Assembly (NCBI GenBank): GCA_031398055.1
Contig: JANNMS010000119.1
Location: 1 to 64,000, forward strand
Length of the DNA: 64,000 nt
Direction of reading: 5' to 3'
Source of the DNA: M3007 sp031398055
Lineage (GTDB): Bacteria > Bacteroidota > Bacteroidia > Chitinophagales > Saprospiraceae
In this document: in pieces, positions 24,912 to 32,729 of the stretch
How positions within the stretch are numbered: position 1 is the first letter of the stretch
Layout of the letters: every line of letters begins with the position of its first letter
Program-made: the position numbers and the translations under genes
Notes under the pieces: generated by a model
What the model was told of the DNA's origin: nothing
The model's input: only the letters and a program-made list of their open reading frames with translations
The model's database searches: none

Positions 24912-24975
24912 AAGTTTTTCTTTATCTGAAATGATAGAAGATTCACCATTTATCATTCATAATTCATCATAAAAA

Positions 24976-25656
24976 TTATCCATTTTCCTCTATCCACTTA
25001 TTTCTTGGCAAATCCTTAAAAATAGAATAAGCGAGTTTATTTTTCTTAAATAAAATAGTCCACGCTGTTAAAAATATAATGACAATATCTGTCCAAAAAG
25101 AGGCGTGCTTTTGATACCACATTTCCAGTTCGGCTTTGTAGGGTGCGATAACTTCTTCATAAAATTTGTGCGGGTCGGTCGTTCTGGATTTTTCAAAAAG
25201 CCCTTCTTCATCCCTAAAAACGATGGAACCGATGCCGGTAATGCCCGGTTTTACATCATAAATCTTATTTCTCAACGATTCTGGATAGGCATTGAACGTT
25301 TTATCAACCAACGGACGCGGCCCGACGATGCTCAAATCTCCTTTCAAAACGTTGATAACCTGCGGCATTTCATTCAGTTTTGTTTTCCGTAAAAAACCGC
25401 CCATCGGCGTGACCCGCGAATCATTTCTAACCGTGATTGAGCCTGTCCCCATGTTCATGGAGTTTTTCAACATCGTGGCGAATTTCCAGATATCGAAATA
25501 CTTGTTTTTGTATCCAATTCTCTTCTGGAAATAGAAAATTTCGCCCTCGCCGGTCAATTTTAATAGGATAACAATTGGGATAAATAAAGGCGATAACAGG
25601 ATAAGAGTTGTGCCCGAAATGATAATGTCTAATAGTCTTTTTAAAAAAGGGTACAT
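24976..25656 (-). CDS. PglC-like undecaprenyl-phosphate glycosyl-1-phosphate transferase
   Basis: About 226 residues from the ATG at 25656 (MYPFLKRLLDII). A reentrant or membrane helix at about 8-30 is followed by FQKRIGYKNKYFDIWKFATM, RVTPMGGFLRKTKLNEMPQ and SIVGPRPLVDKTF, the signatures of the bacterial sugar transferase family (PF02397). The catalytic D/E pair is usually in the loop before GPRPL (LNEMPQ). The five-helix N-terminal domain of WcaJ/WbaP is absent, so it is the small PglC type. It transfers a sugar phosphate from a UDP-sugar to undecaprenyl phosphate and starts chain assembly. The QuiNAc pathway genes upstream suggest that donor (inference). A TTG three codons upstream is less likely. 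Confidence 0.88.
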   Translation of the reverse strand: MYPFLKRLLDIIISGTTLILLSPLFIPIVILLKLTGEGEIFYFQKRIGYKNKYFDIWKFATMLKNSMNMGTGSITVRNDSRVTPMGGFLRKTKLNEMPQVINVLKGDLSIVGPRPLVDKTFNAYPESLRNKIYDVKPGITGIGSIVFRDEEGLFEKSRTTDPHKFYEEVIAPYKAELEMWYQKHASFWTDIVIIFLTAWTILFKKNKLAYSIFKDLPRNKWIEENG

Positions 25657-25665
25657 AAATTTCAA

Positions 25666-26886
25666 TTACATTTTATTGTCCAAAGATTTTCCAGTTTCGA
25701 TGTGCTGGAACCCCGGCAAAATTTGCTTCATCACTTTGACGATGTCATCTTTTCGGGCAGATTTTTTCCGAAAAACACGCTGCAATTTTTTGAAAATCGG
25801 CTCCAATTCGTCCATCGTTTTTCGTTCGGCATTTTTTATCACGCCCAAATTTGGGAAAGAATCCAAATCCAAAACTTCATTTCCGGTGTAAAATTCCTCA
25901 AATTGTTTCTCGCCCGACGTGTCGGAAATGAAAAACTGAACCGGGTATTTTTTATCGGAATCTTCAAAAACCACTGCTTTTTGGCGTGCTTCTTCTTCTG
26001 TTTTGCAAAAATCAGGTTCGTAACCCAGTTCGGCGAGCAGTTTTTCGGCGATAAAAGAAAAGGTTTTCATATCCTTTTCCGGGTCGAGTTTTGGGAAAAA
26101 AATGTCGCCCGACGCGCCCATCAAACAAGCCATCAAACAAATTTCGCCCGATTCCTGCGGCGAAACAAAAAATCTCCGCACGTCCGACGGCGAAGAAAGT
26201 GGCTGCCTGCGCATCAATCTTTCCAAAAAACCGGCAGGCAAACTGCCGTTCGAAAATGCCACGTTCGCAAACCGCGCCGTCGAAATCGGGATGCGTTCGG
26301 AGTAGGCCAAAATCACTTCTTCCATCAATTTTTTGCTCGCGCCCATCACGTTCACCGGGTTCGCGGCCTTATCGGTCGAGACACAGAAAAAATGTTCGGG
26401 CGGAAATTCGAGCAATAAATCCAACAATTTTTTGGCCTTCAACACATTGTTATCAACCATCGCCTCTATCGAATAATGGTCTTTTTCCGAACGAACGTGT
26501 TTGTGCGCGGCAAAATTTGCGACAATTTCGAACGGCCCTTCGTTTCGAAAAATCTTCTCAAAAACCGGGTCGCCGAAATTGACGGGATAGGTAATAAAAT
26601 CCTTCGGGATGTGCAACCCGACCGAACTCCGCAGGTCTCGGACGAGTTCGGTCAGCCCATTTTCGTTGATGTCGACCACAAAAAGCCGCCCAATCGGGTA
26701 CCGCAAAATCGCCCGGACGAACGACGCGCCAATCGTGCCCGCACCGCCGATAATCAAAACCGATTTTCCGGCGGCGCGACTGCGGAGTTCTGCATCAAAT
26801 TTTTGGAAATCGGGCGCGAGCAAACTTTCTGGACGCTCGGTGATGTGGTGGGAGATGAAATTGGAGAGGTTTAAGTTTTTGAGCAT
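25666..26886 (-). CDS. UDP-GlcNAc 4,6-dehydratase (CapD/WbpM/FlaA1 family)
   Basis: 406 residues, soluble, without the N-terminal membrane domain of long WbpM proteins. SVLIIGGAGTIGASF is the NAD loop. STDKAANPVNVMGASKKLME is the active-site block: the usual Tyr of YxxxK is replaced by Met (M-G-A-S-K), a known feature of the WbpM/CapD group. C-terminal residues 310-406 are extra helical sequence. The product would be a UDP-4-keto-6-deoxy-GlcNAc. It is immediately followed by the epimerase/reductase-like gene at 26888-27772 (1 nt upstream in transcription order) and the PglC-like transferase gene 9 nt downstream, so one pathway is likely. Confidence 0.88.
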   Translation of the reverse strand: MLKNLNLSNFISHHITERPESLLAPDFQKFDAELRSRAAGKSVLIIGGAGTIGASFVRAILRYPIGRLFVVDINENGLTELVRDLRSSVGLHIPKDFITYPVNFGDPVFEKIFRNEGPFEIVANFAAHKHVRSEKDHYSIEAMVDNNVLKAKKLLDLLLEFPPEHFFCVSTDKAANPVNVMGASKKLMEEVILAYSERIPISTARFANVAFSNGSLPAGFLERLMRRQPLSSPSDVRRFFVSPQESGEICLMACLMGASGDIFFPKLDPEKDMKTFSFIAEKLLAELGYEPDFCKTEEEARQKAVVFEDSDKKYPVQFFISDTSGEKQFEEFYTGNEVLDLDSFPNLGVIKNAERKTMDELEPIFKKLQRVFRKKSARKDDIVKVMKQILPGFQHIETGKSLDNKM

Positions 26887-26887
26887 T

Positions 26888-27772
26888 TTATTTATTTTTC
26901 AAATTCAAATACCATTCGACCATTTTTTCAATCCCAAATTCGGTAGAAAATGGCGGGGAAAACCCCAGTTTTTCATTCGTAATTGAATTGTCAACAACAA
27001 ATGAACCATACAATCGTCGTACAAAACTTGGTCGAACCAGAGTCAATATTTTGATGATAAATGTGGGAATTTTTAGGTTTCGGGTCGATTTTTGGGAATA
27101 TTTAGCCATAAAAACGACTAATTCTGAGGTTGAAATCGGCTCGGCATCGCCCGCGATAAAAATGCCGGATGCCCGTTTTTCAATGATTTTATTAAAAAGA
27201 GCAATCAAATTATCCACAAAAACCATGCTCCGGCGATTATTAATCCCTGCAAACGGAACGGCTTTTGCTTTTTCCAAAAGTTGCAAAAGTTTCAACATAT
27301 TGCCTTTGACCCGTGGACCATAAACCAACGGCGGGCGGACAATCGCCACCCGGAAATTTTCATCGGCCATTTTCAAAAGGTCGTTTTCGGCGGCCAGTTT
27401 CGAGCGTCCGTAGGCATCCTGCGGGTCAGTCGGAGAGTTTTCGTCGAGCGATTTTTCGGAAGTTTCTTCGCCAAAAACCTTCACAGAACTGACAAAAATG
27501 AATTGCCGAACGCCCATTTTTTTTGCTTCGTCGGCCAGTTCGAGGGTCTTTTTGTGGTTGACATCGAAATAAATCTGGTCGTCGATTTTTTGCATTTGAT
27601 GCGCAATGCCCGCGAGGTGCAGCACTGTTTTGACTTCATAAAAATCGATGCCGCACGAGCAGTCCGTTTTTGAAAACGACACGGTCGCCATTTCAAAACG
27701 CCCGGCGTTGAATTCCAAAAACCGTTGGCCGATGAAACCGGTGGCTCCGGTGAGTAAAATTTTTTCACTCAT
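26888..27772 (-). CDS. NAD-dependent sugar epimerase/reductase (WbpV-like)
   Basis: 294 residues, extended SDR. LLTGATGFIGQRFLEF is the GxxGxxG, VLHLAG the core strand, FVSSVKVFGEE the catalytic Ser region and DAYGRSKLAAE the YxxxK. RPPLVYGPRVKGN and NRRSMVFVDNL are shared with WbpV and similar UDP-4-keto-QuiNAc reductases. With the 4,6-dehydratase downstream it would yield UDP-QuiNAc or a related 6-deoxyaminosugar (inference). It is coupled to the upstream glycosyltransferase gene by a 4-nt overlap. A C4 epimerase giving UDP-FucNAc is the main alternative. Confidence 0.75.
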   Translation of the reverse strand: MSEKILLTGATGFIGQRFLEFNAGRFEMATVSFSKTDCSCGIDFYEVKTVLHLAGIAHQMQKIDDQIYFDVNHKKTLELADEAKKMGVRQFIFVSSVKVFGEETSEKSLDENSPTDPQDAYGRSKLAAENDLLKMADENFRVAIVRPPLVYGPRVKGNMLKLLQLLEKAKAVPFAGINNRRSMVFVDNLIALFNKIIEKRASGIFIAGDAEPISTSELVVFMAKYSQKSTRNLKIPTFIIKILTLVRPSFVRRLYGSFVVDNSITNEKLGFSPPFSTEFGIEKMVEWYLNLKNK

Positions 27773-28908
27773 TTTTCATAAATTTCAAAAGTCCGCGCCA
27801 AAACCATCTCAATTGAAAACTCTTTTTCCGCCAATTTTCGGCTTTCCCGACCCATTTTCAACCTTAAATTTTTGTCCAAAATCAATTTTTCCAGAGCCTC
27901 GGCCAGCGGTAAAACTTCGCGCGCCGGAACCAAAAAACCGTTGACTCCATCTTCGACAACGACCCGACAACCCGGCACGTCGGTCGTGACAATCGGCCTG
28001 CCGATGGCCTCCGCTTCGATCAATGCTTTTGGCAAACCTTCCCGATAACTTGGCAGGCAAACGATGTTCGCCTCCCGGCAAATTTTGACCATATCTCGTT
28101 GATAACCAATCCATTGAACATGTCCATCGGCTGTCCACTTTTTCAGTTTCTCCTCCGAAATATTCGATGAATTTTCGGGGTCAACCTTCCCGGCGAGGAT
28201 AAATTCGACCGTTGCGCCGTGCTTTTTTTTCAAAATTTTGGCCGCTTCGACAAACTCGCCCACGCCCTTGTCCCACAACATCCGCGACGGCAAAAGTACC
28301 CGCACGACCTCCGATTTTTCTTCCTCCGAAAATGAAAAATCCTTCAAATCCACGCCCGAACCTTTTATCAAATGGATTTGGTGCGGCGCGAGCGAATTGA
28401 AACTTTCGAGTTGCGCCACGTCGTCCTCGTTTTGGACAATGACGTGCAGCCGTGGATTTTTGAAACTGAACTTGTACAAATTATTGACAAACTGAAAAAT
28501 CGGCGACCACGGATTTGGTTGGATAAAAACCGTCCCAAAACCCGAAACCGCGTTGACAATTTTCGGGACGGGGACAAATTTAGCGGCAAGCGAGCCGTAC
28601 AAAACCGGTTTTATCGCAACGTGGTGCACGATGTCCGGTTTTTCGACGCGGTAAATTTTAATCAAAAAACGGATAAGCCGGATTTCGTCGAGCACGTTTT
28701 TTCCGCCCCGGCTCGACGGCAGTGGCACAAAACGCAGGCCGTGCGAACGGATTTCGTCGCCCCGTCCTTCTTCTTCGATGGCCAAAACGGTCACGTCGTA
28801 GCCACGTTTTTTGGCTTCGAGGGCGACGGGCAGGCGATGCGAGAGGAAAAACCAATCCACATTGACTACCAAAAACAATTTTTTTCCGCTCACAATTTTA
28901 TCGGACAC
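27769..28908 (-). CDS. GT4 glycosyltransferase (PglA/WbpU-like)
   Basis: 379 residues. LFLVVNVDWFFLSHRLPVALEA is the N-lobe start (VVNVDWFFLSHR), with the H-R-x-x-L pattern typical of PglA/CapM-like enzymes that add the second sugar to an undecaprenyl-linked primer. VRVLLPSRMLWDKGVGEFVEAA begins the C-lobe and YREGLPKALIEAEA contains EX7E. The GTG at 28908 (SDKIVSGKKL) is the only start compatible with the fold and overlaps the formyltransferase gene by 11 nt. Genomic position makes second-sugar addition to QuiNAc-PP-Und likely (inference). Confidence 0.88.
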   Translation of the reverse strand: MSDKIVSGKKLFLVVNVDWFFLSHRLPVALEAKKRGYDVTVLAIEEEGRGDEIRSHGLRFVPLPSSRGGKNVLDEIRLIRFLIKIYRVEKPDIVHHVAIKPVLYGSLAAKFVPVPKIVNAVSGFGTVFIQPNPWSPIFQFVNNLYKFSFKNPRLHVIVQNEDDVAQLESFNSLAPHQIHLIKGSGVDLKDFSFSEEEKSEVVRVLLPSRMLWDKGVGEFVEAAKILKKKHGATVEFILAGKVDPENSSNISEEKLKKWTADGHVQWIGYQRDMVKICREANIVCLPSYREGLPKALIEAEAIGRPIVTTDVPGCRVVVEDGVNGFLVPAREVLPLAEALEKLILDKNLRLKMGRESRKLAEKEFSIEMVLARTFEIYEK

Positions 28909-29680
28909 CTTTGAAAATCCTGTTTTTTAAATATTGAAAAATCGTGGGATGGTACCAAAGTTGGGAAACCCCGTCGGGCGGCGAAAGCACATTTTCGGAA
29001 TGATTTGCAACTTCGAGGAGGGCGTTTTTGATTTCCGGGAGCGCGGCGGCGAGTTGCAAAGTTGGGTAAGTTGAAAAATTGTCGCGGTCGGTCGGCTCGG
29101 CGAAAACCCGTTTCAAAATGCCGCCCGTGTCCACACCGCTGTCCACGAGATGCACAGTCGCGCCAAAATTTTTGCGATCATTTTTTGCCAAAGCCCAATA
29201 ACCGCCGTGCACGCCGCGATAATTTGGGGTGATTCCGAGGTGGGTATTTATGAATTTCGTGTCGGTCGAGGCCAGCGTTTTTTTTGAAATGATACGCGTG
29301 CCGTTGACCAAAATCACGTCGGCAGCCGCGTTTTTTATTTTTGAAATTGCTTCTGGCGAATTGACGGACGGAACGCGAAAAATTTTATTTTCGGGAATCG
29401 GAGAATCGTCGAGTTCATATTTTTCAAAAATTTTAAAAAGCCGTTTTTTACCTCGAAAATCTGTCCAGCGCACGGTGAAAATTTGAAAAACGAGTTGGCC
29501 AAAAACGGTCGGCCAGCCCAATTTTTTCGCCCGGTTTTTGACCATTTTCCATTTTCCCGGCGGCTGTTCGATGATGATTTCGAGTTTTGGAAAGTCCTTT
29601 TTCAAAAAATTATAGACGATGCGGGAGGATTTGCCGGAGCTGGCGAGCATCAAGATTTTGATGTTTTCTGGGTTTTTCAA
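28898..29680 (-). CDS. Formyltransferase-fold protein, probable sugar N-formyltransferase
   Basis: 260 residues. KILMLASSGKSSRIVYNFL opens the Rossmann-like domain. ADVILVNGTRIISKKTL precedes INTHLGITPNYRGVHGGYW with the N-x-H catalytic pair, and HLVDSGVDTGGIL supplies the catalytic Asp. These are the N/H/D residues of N10-formyl-tetrahydrofolate-dependent enzymes. It is shorter than methionyl-tRNA formyltransferase and lacks its C-terminal OB domain. In a sugar cluster it most likely formylates an amino sugar. No PLP aminotransferase supplying such a sugar is in the window. The start is TTG at 29680. Confidence 0.75.
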   Translation of the reverse strand: MKNPENIKILMLASSGKSSRIVYNFLKKDFPKLEIIIEQPPGKWKMVKNRAKKLGWPTVFGQLVFQIFTVRWTDFRGKKRLFKIFEKYELDDSPIPENKIFRVPSVNSPEAISKIKNAAADVILVNGTRIISKKTLASTDTKFINTHLGITPNYRGVHGGYWALAKNDRKNFGATVHLVDSGVDTGGILKRVFAEPTDRDNFSTYPTLQLAAALPEIKNALLEVANHSENVLSPPDGVSQLWYHPTIFQYLKNRIFKGVR

Positions 29681-30666
29681 ACTGAAAATTTAGATTGATT
29701 TGCAATTTCAAACATATTTAAACTTTCAAAACCTTCCCGTTGCCGCAAATTTTCAAAATGGTCGAGCACCTTTTCCAAAAATTTGAAATTTTGATCCATG
29801 TATTTCCCAAAATTATGGGGATGCCACCACAAATGAAAAAGCCGTTTTTGCCGGGCGGCGCGGGTCATTTCATTTTTAATTCTTTGAAAACGCAGGCCAT
29901 CCAGCACCGCCAATTTTGGGGAAAACGGGCGCAAAAAACGGCTTGATGGCACATTCCACAAACCATTTTCGCAGGTTGGAAGGTGTGTATTGTTGCCCGA
30001 TAAATTAATATAGGTATCCAAAAGTCGGGCAAATCGGCGGCTGAGTGTTTCATTTTCCCGGTTTCGGGGTTCGTAAATCCAATGGTTTTCGTTGCCACGA
30101 AAAACCGAAAAACCCAGTTCCCGACAAATTTCAAGCGTTTTTTCGTCGTACTGATTTCTTGGAAAAATGATTGTTTTCAATTCGACATCCATTTTTTTTG
30201 CCATTTTTTTTGCGGCCACCAAATCTGCGCGAAGTTGTTCCAAAGTTTGGCCACGTTCGAGGCAGTAAAAATGGGAAAATGTGTGGCTACCGATTTCCTG
30301 CCCTGACGTTCGTTGGATTTTTTGGATCAATGGCAAGGCAAAATGGAACGGGTCGGCTATGATGTTTTCGCCAGCCATTTCCAAAACTGGGTAATTTGAA
30401 TATTTTGGATTCAAATAAGTTGGCTGCAAACCGGGCGGAACCATGTTTTTCAACTCGGTTTTTGTGTCGCCAAAAAGCATCCCGACCGTTGCCCAAGTGG
30501 CGTGGATTTTTCTTTTTTCAAATAAATCCAGCAGCCGTTCGACCACTTTCGGCACGTTTTCCAAATTCTCCCGGTATCCCTCTATCGTTCGATGGTCACT
30601 GACCCCCCAGTGGATTTCAAAGTCGAGAGAAATCGTAAAAACGCCATTTTTAGTATGATTTGACAT
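29677..30666 (-). CDS. Polysaccharide deacetylase (NodB homology)
   Basis: 329 residues from the ATG at 30666 (MSNHTKNGVFTISLDFE). Motif 1 is LDFEIHWGV, the DFE-type variant of the CE4 fold rather than DDGP. HATWATVGML is motif 2 framework, GSHTFSHFYC the H-x-x-x-H metal pair, and FPRNQYDEK motif 3. HLWWHPHNF provides the late catalytic His. This sub-group sits in O-antigen clusters and may act on sugars or their lipid-linked forms. A start at 30798 would run 44 residues into the end of the upstream amidotransferase gene and read as its antisense-like tail, so it is rejected. The gene overlaps the formyltransferase start by four bases. Confidence 0.85.
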   Translation of the reverse strand: MSNHTKNGVFTISLDFEIHWGVSDHRTIEGYRENLENVPKVVERLLDLFEKRKIHATWATVGMLFGDTKTELKNMVPPGLQPTYLNPKYSNYPVLEMAGENIIADPFHFALPLIQKIQRTSGQEIGSHTFSHFYCLERGQTLEQLRADLVAAKKMAKKMDVELKTIIFPRNQYDEKTLEICRELGFSVFRGNENHWIYEPRNRENETLSRRFARLLDTYINLSGNNTHLPTCENGLWNVPSSRFLRPFSPKLAVLDGLRFQRIKNEMTRAARQKRLFHLWWHPHNFGKYMDQNFKFLEKVLDHFENLRQREGFESLNMFEIANQSKFSV

Positions 30667-30709
30667 CGGAATTGTTTGTTTTTGGGTAAAAAAAGTACTG
30701 TTTTCTAAT

Positions 30710-32605
30710 TCAAAGCCATGTTTTATACCATTGATGGAGGATAAATAAGAACCAAACGAAATGCACGTTGACGTATTTTTTTTGAGAAAAAAAGTCATCG
30801 ACGATGCCTTTCAAAATTATAGGATCAAATAGAAAAGTTTCCGAAAACCTCTGGTCTGCAGCCATTTCTTCGAGTTCAGGTTTTAAAAAACCGCTGAGCC
30901 ACTGCTGTTTTGGAATGTCAAAACCTTGTTTCGGGCGATCAACAATATTTTTTGGGACGTATTTGTATAAAATCTGGCGCAGCGGATATTTTGCCACCCC
31001 GTTTTTCATTTTCAAATCGTCGGGCAACCGCATCGCAAATTCGATGATGTTTTGGTCTAAAAATGGCTCGCGCCCTTCCAAAGCATTGTGCATTGTGGCA
31101 CGGTCAACCTTGGTCATCACCTCGCCTTCGAGGTAAGTTTTCATGTCGATCATGCCTAAAAAACCAAGCATCCGGTCGGGGTGGGGCAGTGCTTCAGGCA
31201 CAAATCTTTCTTGAAAATGGGGATGCAGTTTTTGCAAATTTTCCTTTGAAATATAAGAAGAGGAACGGTTGAAAAAGTCAACTAAGTTGTTGGCCCCCAA
31301 TGCGTTGCGCAGTTTGAAAAATTTAGTTTCGAGGTTGGTAAATTTATTGAAAAAGGGAAGGCCGGAGCCGTATTTTTCCAAAGTCGACGGGTCAACAATT
31401 TGGGTCAAACCAAGCATGCCACGTCGAAGCCCTGCCGGGATATTTTGAACTTTCGGGAAAAGGTTTTTGGTCATTTGATACTTCGTGTAGCCGCCAAAAA
31501 TCTCGTCGCCGCCGTCGGCTGACAAACTGACTTTCACCGTTTTTTTTGCCAGTTGCGAAACCAAAAACGTGGGAATCGAACTGCCCGCGCCGAACGGTTC
31601 GTCGTACAAAAACGGCATTTTTGGCATCACTTTTTTGAATTCATCTTCGGTGCAAATAATTTCGTGATGATCAGTTCCGATATGTTGGGCAACGGATTTT
31701 GCGTGTGGAGCTTCGTTAAAAGCCGGGTTTTCAAAGCCAATTGTGAAAGTTTTGACTTGTTGGTTGGTGTGATGCTGGATGATCGAAGTGACCAAAGAGG
31801 AGTCGATCCCGCCACTCAAAAACATACCAACCGGGACGTCTGCGACCATTCTCAACTTGAAACTTTCGGTTAAAATTGGTTCGAGTTCTTCCAAAATCGC
31901 GGCCTCAGGGCGGGTGTCCAAAGTTGAGTTTTTGTAAATTTTTTCGGCATCCCAATAACTTTTGATGTGGGAGATTCCTGTTTTATCAACTTCTAAAAAA
32001 TGTCCGGAAGGCAATTTTTTGACGTGCTGAAAAATCGAGTGCGGCGATTCGATGTAGCCCTGCTGCAAAAAAAGTGAAACTGCGCGGTGGTCAATTGTTT
32101 TGTCAAAATCTGGATGTTCATGAAAAGCTTTCAATTCGGAGGCAGCCATGAAAAGCCCATCATTGAAATAATAATAAACCGGTTTCACGCCCATTCGATC
32201 GCGGATTAAAGTCAAGGATTCTTTGGCCTCGTCCCACAAAAAAATGCTGAACATGCCCCGGAATTTTGGGAGACACTCGAGGCCCCATTTTTCAAAAGAT
32301 TTTAAAATAACTTCTCCATCCGTATCTGTAGTAAATTGAAAATCATTGAGTTGCGCTCGAATTTCCTGATAATTGTAAATCTCGCCGTTGAAAACCATGA
32401 CCCAGTTTTTCCAACGCATCGGTTGTTTTCCAGCGTCAGAAAGGTCAATAATTGAGAGGCGACGATGACCCAAACCGACCCCATTTTTGGGATCGAAATA
32501 AGCGTCGGACGAGTCAGGCCCGCCGTGGGCGAGCGAGTCTCGCATTTTTTCCAAAGGATTGGTTCGGTGTTTTCGGGGGTCGAAAATGGCGGTTATTCTA
32601 CACAT
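30710..32605 (-). CDS. asnB: Asparagine synthase (glutamine-hydrolysing) family protein
   Basis: 631 residues. Cys2 is the class II amidotransferase nucleophile. GHRRLSIIDLS, FNGEIYNY and TDGEVI are the glutaminase-site motifs. The synthase domain has the PP-loop LSGGIDSS at about 265 and ADGGDEIFGGY. Amidation of Asp, or of an uronic acid in surface glycans as inferred for asnB copies in O-antigen clusters, is the likely role. The residues after the nucleophile are R-I (MCRI) instead of the usual G-I. I recall the same in other cell-surface-cluster copies, so it may be a subfamily trait rather than damage. It is the first gene of a minus-strand unit of at least eight genes, divergent from 32730. 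Confidence 0.9.
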   Translation of the reverse strand: MCRITAIFDPRKHRTNPLEKMRDSLAHGGPDSSDAYFDPKNGVGLGHRRLSIIDLSDAGKQPMRWKNWVMVFNGEIYNYQEIRAQLNDFQFTTDTDGEVILKSFEKWGLECLPKFRGMFSIFLWDEAKESLTLIRDRMGVKPVYYYFNDGLFMAASELKAFHEHPDFDKTIDHRAVSLFLQQGYIESPHSIFQHVKKLPSGHFLEVDKTGISHIKSYWDAEKIYKNSTLDTRPEAAILEELEPILTESFKLRMVADVPVGMFLSGGIDSSLVTSIIQHHTNQQVKTFTIGFENPAFNEAPHAKSVAQHIGTDHHEIICTEDEFKKVMPKMPFLYDEPFGAGSSIPTFLVSQLAKKTVKVSLSADGGDEIFGGYTKYQMTKNLFPKVQNIPAGLRRGMLGLTQIVDPSTLEKYGSGLPFFNKFTNLETKFFKLRNALGANNLVDFFNRSSSYISKENLQKLHPHFQERFVPEALPHPDRMLGFLGMIDMKTYLEGEVMTKVDRATMHNALEGREPFLDQNIIEFAMRLPDDLKMKNGVAKYPLRQILYKYVPKNIVDRPKQGFDIPKQQWLSGFLKPELEEMAADQRFSETFLFDPIILKGIVDDFFSQKKYVNVHFVWFLFILHQWYKTWL

Positions 32606-32729
32606 GTTTTATTTGGAATTTTTTTGGTTGAATTGGAATACTTTGGGAAAACCGATGGGTAAAAGTGGATAAAATTATTGTTCTACCTTTACCATTGAAA
32701 TTTTGACATCAATTAAAAATTGAATCAAT
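32606..32729. promoter_or_regulatory. Divergent intergenic region with weak promoter candidate
   Basis: 124 nt between two divergent starts. On the plus strand TACCTTTA (32684-32691) matches TAnnTTTG at seven of eight positions, 38 nt before the ATG at 32730, but no TTTG lies at the expected upstream distance. No clear element was seen for the minus strand. This is also the boundary at which base composition falls sharply. Confidence 0.3.
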
